Source: Flavobacterium alvei (GTDB lineage Bacteria; Bacteroidota; Bacteroidia; Flavobacteriales; Flavobacteriaceae). Taken from it: a DNA stretch of 64,000 nucleotides. The position numbers and the translations under genes were made by a program. Position 1 is the stretch's first letter. Every line of letters begins with the position of its first letter. Below the pieces are notes generated by a model. It made no database searches. It was not told the DNA's origin and was given only the letters and a program-made list of their open reading frames with translations. The DNA lies in NCBI RefSeq assembly GCF_002920895.1, contig NZ_PQVG01000006.1, forward strand, positions 264,449 through 328,448, in the 5' to 3' direction. This document shows, in pieces, positions 1 through 7,931 of this stretch.

Positions 1-141
1 GAAAAAAGAGAATTATCAAAGGAAACCGTGTTGAAATTTAATGAAGCCGTAAAACAAAATGTATCTGCTGAAAAATTGCAGCATTTTATGGAAGTTTCAG
101 AAATTATAAATGACTTAATCATCGAAAAGAAAATATTTTAA
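1..141 (+). CDS. C-terminal fragment, probable MarR-family regulator
   Basis: The frame is open from base 1 and closes with TAA at 139-141, giving the last 46 residues of a protein that starts before the window. The tail is helical and highly charged, with SKETVLKFNEAV followed by FMEVSEIINDLI. That resembles the C-terminal dimerisation helix of MarR-type winged-helix regulators, and a MarR regulator next to beta-oxidation genes is common in Flavobacteriaceae. The DNA-binding domain is outside the window, so the family call is inference. That it is a real coding end is more certain, because it reads without interruption into a normal stop 76 bases before the next gene. Confidence 0.5.
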   Translation, partial: EKRELSKETVLKFNEAVKQNVSAEKLQHFMEVSEIINDLIIEKKIF

Positions 142-217
142 GTGTATTAACGCTTGTCCTATTTAAAAGTCAATTGCAAGAATCACAACAATCAAAAAAA
201 AACATAAACCGTTTAAA

Positions 218-2608
218 ATGAAACGATCTATCAAAAAAGTTGCAGTAATTGGATCCGGAATTATGGGTTCGGGAATTGCTTGTCATTTTGCCAATATTGG
301 CGTAGAAGTATTGCTTTTGGATATAATTCCAAACGAACTCACCGAAGCCGAAATCAAAAAAGGGTTAACTTTAGAAAACAAAATAGTTCGCAATCGTTTG
401 GTGAATGAACATCTCCAAAATGCCTTAAAATCAAAGCCATCGCCTATTTATCATCAAAAATTTGCTAGCCGAATCACTACTGGAAATACTACCGACGATA
501 TAGCAAAAATTGCTAATGTCGATTGGATTATCGAAGTGGTTGTTGAACGTTTGGATATCAAAAAATTAGTTTTCGAACAAATAGAAAAATTCCGCAAACC
601 AGGAACATTAATTACTTCTAATACTTCTGGAATCCCGATTCATTTTATGAGCGAAGGAAGATGCGAGGATTTTCAACAACATTTCTGCGGTACACACTTT
701 TTTAATCCAGCTCGTTATTTAAAATTATTCGAAATCATTCCAGGACCAAAAACTTCTGTTGAAGTATTGGATTTCTTAACGACTTATGGCGAAAAATTCT
801 TAGGCAAAACTTCGGTTGTGGCGAAAGATACTCCGGCATTTATTGGAAACAGAATCGGGATTTTCGGAATCCAAAGTTTGTTTCACTTGGTCAAAGAAAT
901 GGGATTGACCATCGAAGAAGTCGATAAATTGACTGGTCCAGTTATTGGGAGACCAAAATCAGCGACTTTCCGTACGGTTGACGTGGTTGGTTTAGATACT
1001 TTGATACACGTTGCCAACGGAATTTATGAAAACTGCCCGAACGACGAAGCTCACGAACTCTTCAAATTACCAGATTTCATCAACAAAATGATGGAAAACA
1101 AATGGTACGGAAGTAAAACAGGACAAGGTTTTTACAAAAAAGTAGACAAAGACATTCTTTCTTTGGACTTGGATACATTAGAATATCGCCCTGCCAAAAA
1201 AGCTTCTTTTGCTACTTTGGAACTTACCAAAACTATTGATAAACCTATTGATCGTTTTAAAGTATTGGTAAAAGGAAAAGATAAAGCAGGTGAATTTTAC
1301 AGAAAAAGTTTCGCTGGATTATTTGCTTATGTTTCCAATAGAGTTCCTGAAATTTCAGATGAATTATACAAAATCGATGATGCTATGAAGGCGGGTTTCG
1401 GTTGGGAAAATGGACCTTTCGAAATCTGGGATGCCATTGGTGTTGCTGACGGAATCGAAATAATGAAAGCCGAAGGATTAACCCAAGCAACTTGGGTTAC
1501 TGATATGTTAGCTTCTGGAACTTCAAGCTTTTATTCTATTAAAGAAGGCGCTACTTATTTCTACAATATTCCGAATAAATCACAAACCAAAGTTCCTGGA
1601 CAAGATGCCTTCATCATTCTGAACAACATTCGCGAAAGCAAAAAAGTTTGGAGTAATAGTGGAGCCATCATACAAGATTTAGGCGATGGAATTTTGAATT
1701 TAGAGTTTCAATCGAAAATGAATACCATTGGTGGCGATGTTTTGCAAGCTATCAATAAAGCCATTGATTTATCCGAAAAAGAATACCAAGGTTTGGTTAT
1801 TGGAAATCAAGGCGCTAATTTTTCTGTGGGTGCTAATATCGGAATGATATTTATGATGGCGGTCGAACAAGAATACGACGAATTGAATATGGCCATCAAG
1901 ATGTTCCAAGATACGATGATGCGAGTGCGTTATTCAGGAATTCCAGTTGTGGTTGCTCCTCACGGGATGACTTTGGGTGGCGGTTGTGAAATGAGTATGC
2001 ACGCTGACAAAGTCGTTGCTGCTGCAGAAACTTATATCGGGTTGGTGGAGTTTGGTGTTGGCGTAATTCCTGGTGGCGGCGGGTCAAAAGAAATGACCTT
2101 GAGAGCATCGGATTTATTCCGCAAAAATGATGTAGAATTGAATGTGTTGCAAGAATATTTCTTGACCGTGGCAATGGCAAAAGTTTCGACTTCGGCTTAT
2201 GAAGCCTTTGATTTAGGCGTTTTGCAACACGGAAAAGACATTGTCATTGTCAATAAAGATCGCCAAATTGCAGAAGCCAAAAAACACGCATTGCTACTAG
2301 CCGAAGCAGGTTACACCCAACCGATTCGAAGAAATGATGTGAAAGTTCTAGGAAAACAAGCTTTAGGAATGTTCTTAGTTGGAACTGACCAAATGGAAGC
2401 TGGAAAATACATCTCGGAACACGACAAGAAAATCGCCAACAAACTAGCTTATGTTATGGCTGGAGGCGATTTATCAGAACCAACATTGGTAAGTGAGCAA
2501 TATTTATTGGATATAGAAAGAGAGGCGTTTTTGAGTTTGTGCACCGAAAGAAAGACATTGGAAAGAATTCAATTTATGTTGACTAAAGGAAAACCTTTAA
2601 GAAATTAG
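218..2608 (+). CDS. fadN: 3-hydroxyacyl-CoA dehydrogenase / enoyl-CoA hydratase (FadN type)
   Basis: A 796-aa bifunctional beta-oxidation enzyme that hydrates enoyl-CoA and oxidises the resulting 3-hydroxyacyl-CoA. The order is dehydrogenase first, hydratase last, the reverse of E. coli FadB. The NAD site GSGIMGSG is at residues 12-19 and the dehydrogenase His in GTHFFNPARY is about 160. C-terminal dehydrogenase domains follow to about 470. The crotonase domain from about 490 has SVGANIG, the oxyanion-hole segment GMTLGGGCEMS and a candidate catalytic Glu at about 611 in LVEFGVGVIPGGGG. Length (B. subtilis FadN is about 789 aa) and the following thiolase and acyl-CoA dehydrogenase match a fadN-fadA-fadE operon. 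ATG at 218 is the first start after the upstream stop. FadJ-like naming is the alternative. Confidence 0.93.
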   Translation: MKRSIKKVAVIGSGIMGSGIACHFANIGVEVLLLDIIPNELTEAEIKKGLTLENKIVRNRLVNEHLQNALKSKPSPIYHQKFASRITTGNTTDDIAKIANVDWIIEVVVERLDIKKLVFEQIEKFRKPGTLITSNTSGIPIHFMSEGRCEDFQQHFCGTHFFNPARYLKLFEIIPGPKTSVEVLDFLTTYGEKFLGKTSVVAKDTPAFIGNRIGIFGIQSLFHLVKEMGLTIEEVDKLTGPVIGRPKSATFRTVDVVGLDTLIHVANGIYENCPNDEAHELFKLPDFINKMMENKWYGSKTGQGFYKKVDKDILSLDLDTLEYRPAKKASFATLELTKTIDKPIDRFKVLVKGKDKAGEFYRKSFAGLFAYVSNRVPEISDELYKIDDAMKAGFGWENGPFEIWDAIGVADGIEIMKAEGLTQATWVTDMLASGTSSFYSIKEGATYFYNIPNKSQTKVPGQDAFIILNNIRESKKVWSNSGAIIQDLGDGILNLEFQSKMNTIGGDVLQAINKAIDLSEKEYQGLVIGNQGANFSVGANIGMIFMMAVEQEYDELNMAIKMFQDTMMRVRYSGIPVVVAPHGMTLGGGCEMSMHADKVVAAAETYIGLVEFGVGVIPGGGGSKEMTLRASDLFRKNDVELNVLQEYFLTVAMAKVSTSAYEAFDLGVLQHGKDIVIVNKDRQIAEAKKHALLLAEAGYTQPIRRNDVKVLGKQALGMFLVGTDQMEAGKYISEHDKKIANKLAYVMAGGDLSEPTLVSEQYLLDIEREAFLSLCTERKTLERIQFMLTKGKPLRN

Positions 2609-2693
2609 ATAATAGATATAAAGACGTATAGATGATAGACAAAATTTGTACTCCAAAAAGTATATCAATCTATTATCTATTCGTCTATCATCT
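2607..2693. repeat. Iterated-word inverted repeats between fadN and fadA
   Basis: AGATGATAGAC (2630-2640) is exactly complementary to GTCTATCATCT (2683-2693). A second pair, AGATAATAG (2607-2615) and CTATTATCT (2670-2678), overlaps the fadN stop. The two pairs are ordered A-B-A'-B', so they cannot both form nested stems. No U-tract follows, so this is not a standard terminator. Confidence 0.75.
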
Positions 2694-2708
2694 TAAAAAA
2701 CAAAAACT

Positions 2709-3890
2709 ATGAAAACAGCCTATATAGTAAAAGCCTACCGAACAGCCGTTGGAAAAGCCCCAAAAGGCGTATTTCGTTTCAAAAGACCTGATGAATTGGC
2801 GGCAGAAACCATCGAATTTATGATGAATCAATTGCCCGATTTCGACAAAACCAGAATCGATGACGTAATGGTAGGAAACGCAATGCCCGAAGCCGAACAA
2901 GGATTGAATATGGGACGCTTAATTTCCTTGATGGGATTAAAAGTAACTGATGTTCCAGGCGTGACCGTAAACCGTTATTGTGCTTCAGGAATCGAAACCA
3001 TCGGTATGGCAACAGCTAAAATCCAATCGGGAATGGCAGATTGTATTATTGCTGGTGGTGCTGAAAGTATGAGCTTTATTCCAATGGGTGGTTACAAACC
3101 CACACCGGATTACGCTGCCGCAAAAGCAGGTAACGAAGATTATTATTGGGGAATGGGATTGACCGCAGAGGCCGTGGCCAAACAATTCAACATTTCGAGA
3201 GAAGATCAAGATGAATTTGCTTTTAATTCCCACAAAAAAGCCTTGAAAGCACAAGCCGAAGGAAAATTTGATTCACAAATTGTTCCGATATCGATTGAGC
3301 AAACTTTTATCAATGAAAATGGTAAAAAAGAAACGAAAACCTACCTAGTCAATAAAGACGAAGGTCCAAGAGCAGATACCTCATTGGAAGTATTATCAAA
3401 ACTAAAACCTGTTTTTGCGGCTGACGGAAGTGTAACAGCAGGAACTTCATCCCAAATGAGCGATGGAGCCGCTTTTGTTTTGATTATGAACGAAGAAATG
3501 GTCAAAGAATTGAACCTCAATCCTATTGCCCGTTTGGTTAGCTATGCGTCCGCAGGAGTTGAACCCAGAATTATGGGAATTGGTCCAGTAAAAGCCATTC
3601 CGAAAGCCTTAAAACAAGCTGGATTAGAATTGAAAGACATTGATTTGGTGGAATTGAACGAAGCATTCGCCTCGCAATCATTAGCAGTAATTCGGGAGTT
3701 GAACATCAATCCTGATATTGTGAACGTTAATGGTGGTGCAATTGCCTTAGGTCATCCTTTGGGCTGTACAGGTGCAAAATTATCTGTTCAACTATTCGAC
3801 GAAATGAAACGCAGAAATAATAAATACGGAATAGTGAGCATGTGCGTAGGAACTGGACAAGGCAGTGCGGGGATTTATGAATTGTTGTAA
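2709..3890 (+). CDS. fadA: Acetyl-CoA C-acyltransferase (3-ketoacyl-CoA thiolase)
   Basis: A 393-aa thiolase that cleaves 3-ketoacyl-CoA with CoA in the last step of each beta-oxidation round. The acyl-accepting Cys is C91 in VNRYCASGIET. The second active-site pair is His349 in ALGHPLGCTGAK and Cys379 in MCVGTGQGSAG, close to the end as expected. Full length for the family. It lies 100 bases after fadN, with the inverted-repeat segment in the gap, and is co-directional with the acyl-CoA dehydrogenase downstream. The direction is most likely degradative given these partners. A biosynthetic acetoacetyl-CoA thiolase is less likely. Confidence 0.94.
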   Translation: MKTAYIVKAYRTAVGKAPKGVFRFKRPDELAAETIEFMMNQLPDFDKTRIDDVMVGNAMPEAEQGLNMGRLISLMGLKVTDVPGVTVNRYCASGIETIGMATAKIQSGMADCIIAGGAESMSFIPMGGYKPTPDYAAAKAGNEDYYWGMGLTAEAVAKQFNISREDQDEFAFNSHKKALKAQAEGKFDSQIVPISIEQTFINENGKKETKTYLVNKDEGPRADTSLEVLSKLKPVFAADGSVTAGTSSQMSDGAAFVLIMNEEMVKELNLNPIARLVSYASAGVEPRIMGIGPVKAIPKALKQAGLELKDIDLVELNEAFASQSLAVIRELNINPDIVNVNGGAIALGHPLGCTGAKLSVQLFDEMKRRNNKYGIVSMCVGTGQGSAGIYELL

Positions 3891-3894
3891 AAAG

Positions 3895-4310
3895 AGTCAA
3901 GAAAATAGAAACAAGAATAAAGAAACAAGAGTTTAAATGAGGCATAATTTTAAGAACTTGAAAATTTGGATTTTAGCTATGGATATTGCCAATGATATTT
4001 ACAAACTAACTTCAACTTTTCCAAAATCTGAAGTATATAGTCTGTCAAGTTAAATGAACCGTTGTTCGGTTTCAATGCCTTCCAATATTGCAGAAGGTTC
4101 AAATAGAGGAAATAAGCATTTTCAATATTATTTGAATATTAGTTTAGGCTCATCATTTGAATTGCAAACTCAATTGTTGATTGCTTTTCAAAATAATTAT
4201 CTATCAGAAGAAAAAACAACCGGAATAGAAAGCAAAATAATTGAATTTCAAAAGATGACAACAGGTTTCATAAATAAGTAAGACAACAATCTTTCTTCTT
4301 GATTCTTTCA
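3895..4310. repeat. Purine-word flanks around the four-helix-bundle gene
   Basis: Upstream (3895-3930) the plus strand iterates words such as TCAAGAAAATAGAAACAAGA and AAGAAACAAGA. Downstream (about 4290-4310) the minus strand reads GAAAGAATCAAGAAGAAAGA. The gene is thus bracketed by inverted copies of a degenerate A/G word, and no target duplication or transposase is visible. Whether the flanks mark an insertion is inference. Confidence 0.55.
3937..4281 (+). pseudogene. Four-helix-bundle (S23/IVS-type) gene with in-frame nonsense codon
   Basis: One frame runs from ATG 3937 to TAA 4279-4281 and would encode 114 residues, but it is interrupted by TAA at 4051-4053. The N-part (38 aa, with FKNLKIWILAMDIANDIYKL) and the C-part (restarting at ATG 4054, with SMPSNIAEGSNRG) are both diagnostic of the four-helix-bundle family related to the 23S rRNA intervening-sequence protein and bAvd. 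The stop falls between SLSS and MNRCSVS, where the family usually has Gln, so a CAA-to-TAA change explains it. The C-part (75 aa) lacks helix 1. The gene sits inside the fad operon between thiolase and acyl-CoA dehydrogenase. No function in beta-oxidation is known. Readthrough or a sequencing error are alternatives. Confidence 0.8.
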
Positions 4311-4343
4311 CCTTTTATCTAAACAACCATTAAATCTAAAAAT

Positions 4344-6134
4344 ATGAACGATAAAACTCGCGGTGGTCAATTCATCGTAAAAGAAACAAAATGCGAAGAT
4401 GTCTTCACTCCAGAAGATTTCAATGAAGAGCAAATTATGATGCGTGATTCGGTAAAAGAATTTGTAGACAAAGAAATTTGGCCTAACAAAAATCGTTTCG
4501 AAAGCAAAGATTATGCTTTTACTGAAGAAACTATGAAAAAAGCTGGAGAAATGGGCTTTCTGAGTGTGGCAGTACCTGAATCTTATGGCGGAATGGGAAT
4601 GGGATTTGTAAATACCGTTTTGGTATGCGACTATATTTCAGGTGCTACAGGTTCGTTTTCAACTGCTTTTGGAGCTCATACCGGAATTGGAACAATGCCC
4701 ATCACTTTGTATGGAACCGAAGAACAAAAGCAAAAATACGTTCCTAAACTGGCTTCTGGAGAATGGTTTGGAGCCTATTGCTTGACTGAACCTGGAGCTG
4801 GAAGCGATGCCAATTCTGGAAAAACCAAAGCTGTTTTGTCCGAAGATGGAACATATTATAAAATTACGGGGCAAAAAATGTGGATTTCCAATGCTGGATT
4901 TTGTTCTTTATTTATCGTTTTTGCACGAATTGAAAATGATAAAAATATTACAGGATTTATTCTAGAAAACACCACGGATAACGGAATTTCATTTGGAGAA
5001 GAAGAACACAAATTAGGAATTCGTGCCTCTTCGACTCGTCAAGTTTTCTTTAATGAAACCAAAATCCCTGTTGAAAATATGCTTTCTGAAAGAGGAAATG
5101 GGTTCAAGATTGCAATGAACGCGTTGAATGTAGGTCGTATTAAATTAGCAGCTGCTTGTCTTGACGCTCAACGAAGAGTAACTTCGGGTGCTGTGAAATA
5201 TGCCAACGAGAGAATTCAATTCAACACGCCCATTGCTCAATTTGGAGCGATTCGGTTGAAATTAGCCGAAATGGCAACTTCTTGTTATGCGGGTGAAAGT
5301 GCCACTTACAGAGCTGCCAAAGATATTGAAGATCGAATTGCCGTTAGAGAAGCTGAAGGCACTTCGCATCAAGAATCAGAATTGAAAGGTGTTGAAGAAT
5401 TTGCTATCGAATGTTCAATTCTAAAAGTAGCGGTTTCTGAAGATGTTCAGAATTGTGCTGACGAAGGAATTCAAATTTTTGGTGGAATGGGATTTTCTGA
5501 AGATACCCCAATGGAAAGTGCTTGGCGTGACGCCAGAATTGCCCGAATTTATGAAGGTACAAACGAGATTAACCGAATGCTTTCAGTAGGAATGTTGATT
5601 AAAAAGGCATTCAAAGGTCACGTTGATTTATTAGGGCCAGCTACTAAAGTTCAAGAAGAATTAATGGGAATTCCGTCTTTTGACGCTCCTGATTATTCGG
5701 AATTATTTGCCGAAGAAAAAGAAATGTTGGCTAAATTGAAAAAAGCGTTCCTAATGGTTGCTGGTGGAGCCGTTCAAAAATACGGACCCGATTTAGAGGG
5801 ACACCAACAATTATTGATGGCTGCTGCCGATATTTTGATCGAAATTTATATGGCAGAATCGACCATTTTGAGAACCGAAAAATTAGCTAAAAAAGAAGGT
5901 GAAACTAATGTCCAAGAGCAAATAGCTATGGCTAAATTGTATTTATATAAAGCTGTTGACGTAATAACTCAAAAAGGAAAAGAAAGCATTATTTCTTTTG
6001 CCGAAGGCGATGAACAACGAATGATGCTGATGGGATTAAGACGTTTTACAAAATACACCAATATGCCTAATATCATTGGCTTAAGAGAAACCATTACAAC
6101 CAAATTAGTAACTGAAAACGAATATTGTTTCTAA
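4344..6134 (+). CDS. fadE: Acyl-CoA dehydrogenase (FadE type)
   Basis: A 596-aa FAD-dependent acyl-CoA dehydrogenase that introduces the 2,3 double bond in the first oxidation step. The classic core (about residues 25-410) has FAD/substrate motifs CLTEPGAGSDANSG and KMWISNAGF, and the likely catalytic Glu404 in IYEGTNEINRML. A helical extension of about 180 residues follows, as in the roughly 594-aa Bacillus FadE. The first 30 residues are charged with no signal peptide, so it is cytosolic. It is the last gene of the operon and is followed directly by a strong terminator, so MarR-linked control of the whole unit is plausible. Confidence 0.94.
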   Translation: MNDKTRGGQFIVKETKCEDVFTPEDFNEEQIMMRDSVKEFVDKEIWPNKNRFESKDYAFTEETMKKAGEMGFLSVAVPESYGGMGMGFVNTVLVCDYISGATGSFSTAFGAHTGIGTMPITLYGTEEQKQKYVPKLASGEWFGAYCLTEPGAGSDANSGKTKAVLSEDGTYYKITGQKMWISNAGFCSLFIVFARIENDKNITGFILENTTDNGISFGEEEHKLGIRASSTRQVFFNETKIPVENMLSERGNGFKIAMNALNVGRIKLAAACLDAQRRVTSGAVKYANERIQFNTPIAQFGAIRLKLAEMATSCYAGESATYRAAKDIEDRIAVREAEGTSHQESELKGVEEFAIECSILKVAVSEDVQNCADEGIQIFGGMGFSEDTPMESAWRDARIARIYEGTNEINRMLSVGMLIKKAFKGHVDLLGPATKVQEELMGIPSFDAPDYSELFAEEKEMLAKLKKAFLMVAGGAVQKYGPDLEGHQQLLMAAADILIEIYMAESTILRTEKLAKKEGETNVQEQIAMAKLYLYKAVDVITQKGKESIISFAEGDEQRMMLMGLRRFTKYTNMPNIIGLRETITTKLVTENEYCF

Positions 6135-6162
6135 TATCAAAAAAAACTAACTAATTCAAATA

Positions 6163-6198
6163 AAAAAGAGAGGATAGTTCATATTATCCTCTCTTTTT
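6163..6198 (+). terminator. Rho-independent terminator after fadE
   Basis: GAGAGGATA (6168-6176), an 8-nt loop, then TATCCTCTC (6185-6193) and T5. An A-tract precedes the stem, so it can also act on the opposite strand for the convergent gene ending at 6232. Confidence 0.93.
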
Positions 6199-6231
6199 GC
6201 ATATAATTTATTGCTTGACAAAAATAATTTC

Positions 6232-6744
6232 TTACTCCTTGTCTTCGCTTTCTCCTTCTTCTCCACTAACCGATTTTTGTTTAACATCTGCTGAAACTGA
6301 ATTGGCTCTTATTTCAGTGTGACGAATTTCTCCACCAGTTGTTCCTGTTTGTTGCGCTAAAAAAACTCCAATAAAAGCAACGGTCAAAGCTATGAAGGAA
6401 ACCAATTTTGCCTTAGCATGATTTTTATAGTTCAAGTATAATCCAGCGAGTGAAATTATTCCCAAAACATACAATACAAGTGCCATTTTTTCTGCCATTT
6501 CTTCGTGTTCGTGAATAATATGTTTTCCAACATTTGGCATATCTTCTACCATTTCTTCTGCTCCTTCACCTGTTGCCATACTAAATGCGGCAAAAAGTGC
6601 TGCTACAATAAACAAAACATAAGCCGTGTTTTTGACCGAATTGTTTTTAAAAACAATACTTGCAATTAAAATTCCTAATCCCAAAATCGTCCCGATAATT
6701 GGAAAATGGTTTACTACCATGTGTAAATGTGCGTCGTTCATCAT
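6232..6744 (-). CDS. Small inner-membrane protein, DUF2231-like
   Basis: A 170-aa protein with four hydrophobic segments (about residues 12-33, 38-58, 84-105 and 113-130). It has the N-terminal motif HLHMVVNHFPIIGTILG, typical of DUF2231-like membrane proteins, and an HEHEE cluster between segments two and three. The C-terminus is hydrophilic and acidic (GEEGESEDKE). Two consecutive ATGs (6744, 6741) are possible starts. It follows the metal-efflux adaptor on the same strand with about 60 bases between, so it is probably the last gene of that operon. The His- and Glu-rich loop could bind metal, but that is inference. The biochemical role of the family is not established. Confidence 0.7.
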   Translation of the reverse strand: MMNDAHLHMVVNHFPIIGTILGLGILIASIVFKNNSVKNTAYVLFIVAALFAAFSMATGEGAEEMVEDMPNVGKHIIHEHEEMAEKMALVLYVLGIISLAGLYLNYKNHAKAKLVSFIALTVAFIGVFLAQQTGTTGGEIRHTEIRANSVSADVKQKSVSGEEGESEDKE

Positions 6745-6802
6745 TTTTTATTTAAAGTTATTTTTTTACTGTTTATAACGCTTTAATTCAAAAGCATAAT
6801 TT

Positions 6803-7921
6803 TTAGTTTGCCAAATCAAAAACGCCTTTTACTAGTATTTTTGAAGAAGTATTAATTTGATCGTCAGGAATAATTTCTATTGTTTTTTCAGATTTTTCAC
6901 CAACAGTTACAGCCACTTTTTTAAAGGAATAAATATTGTTTTTGTCATTATCCAATAAAAGTACGAAGTTTTTATTGCCCTCAATAATTAATGCATCTAC
7001 AGGAATCGCCAATCCTTGTTTTGAATTGATTTTTATCTTGGCTTCAACAAACATTCCTGTAAGTAATTTTTGTTTTATTTTATCATCTAAATGTCCGTGA
7101 ACATTGATGGTTCTATCATTTCCTTCAATTGATTTTCCAACCAAATGTACTTCTGCATCAAAAACTTCTTTGGTAGCTTCAGGAACGGTAAAAGTAATCT
7201 TTTGCCTCTCTTTTACCTTTAAAATGTCCTTTTCAAATACGGCTAATTCCAAATGTAAATGATTGGTATCTACAATTTCCAAAATTACATCCGAAGGAGC
7301 AACTGGCATTCCAACATTGGCATTCATAATGACAATATCTCCCGTAATTGGGGCATAAATAGTAACAATTGATGTTAATTTTCCTTTCTCAACATTGCTT
7401 GGATTGATGTTCAACAATTGCAGTTTAGATCTTAAACTTTGATATATTCCCAAAGTTTTTCTATAATCACTTTCCGCTTTGAGGTAATTTTTTTGGGAAC
7501 TTATTTTTTCGTCATAAAGTGTTTTTTGTCTTTCGAATTCCGATTTTAAATATTTAATTTGCTCGGCTACTTCTAGATAATCTTTTTGAATATCAAGATA
7601 TTCAGTATTTTCTAACGTTAAAAGTGCCTGACCTTTAGTCACTTTATCTCCAACCAAAAGCGTAGTGGATTTGACATATCCACCAATAAACGAAGTCACT
7701 TTTGCCCTATTTTGAGGTGGCACATCAATTCTTCCTGAAGTGTTGATAACAACATCAAAATCCTGTTCAACGGGACTTGCAATTTCCATTCCCGACGATT
7801 GAAATTGAGCGGTTGTAACAGTGGTTAGCCCACCATCTTTTGTTAATGGTTCTTCAGTTTTAGCGTCTTTACAAGAAAATAAAAGTGATATTATTGCGAA
7901 GTTATATATGATTCTTCTCAT
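6803..7921 (-). CDS. RND efflux periplasmic adaptor lipoprotein (CusB/CzcB type)
   Basis: A membrane-fusion protein linking an inner-membrane RND pump to the outer-membrane channel. I start it at ATG 7921, because this gives a lipoprotein signal (MRRIIYNFAIISLLFSC, lipobox LLFSC) right after the stop of the upstream pump gene. The longer frame from 7984 would overlap the pump gene and bury the signal. The order is a barrel-sandwich half (IGGYVKSTTLLVGDKVTKGQ), a coiled-coil hairpin (about 125-190), the second lipoyl half (ITIYAPITGDIVIMNANVG), then beta-barrel and membrane-proximal domains. It has no His-rich metal-binding N-terminus. It lies 10 bases from the pump gene and is clearly co-transcribed. 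Confidence 0.9.
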   Translation of the reverse strand: MRRIIYNFAIISLLFSCKDAKTEEPLTKDGGLTTVTTAQFQSSGMEIASPVEQDFDVVINTSGRIDVPPQNRAKVTSFIGGYVKSTTLLVGDKVTKGQALLTLENTEYLDIQKDYLEVAEQIKYLKSEFERQKTLYDEKISSQKNYLKAESDYRKTLGIYQSLRSKLQLLNINPSNVEKGKLTSIVTIYAPITGDIVIMNANVGMPVAPSDVILEIVDTNHLHLELAVFEKDILKVKERQKITFTVPEATKEVFDAEVHLVGKSIEGNDRTINVHGHLDDKIKQKLLTGMFVEAKIKINSKQGLAIPVDALIIEGNKNFVLLLDNDKNNIYSFKKVAVTVGEKSEKTIEIIPDDQINTSSKILVKGVFDLAN

Positions 7922-7931
7922 AGGTAACATA

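Noticed and set aside
3937..4281. Treating the four-helix gene as an rRNA intervening sequence
   Set aside because: No rRNA sequence surrounds it; it lies between protein-coding fad genes.
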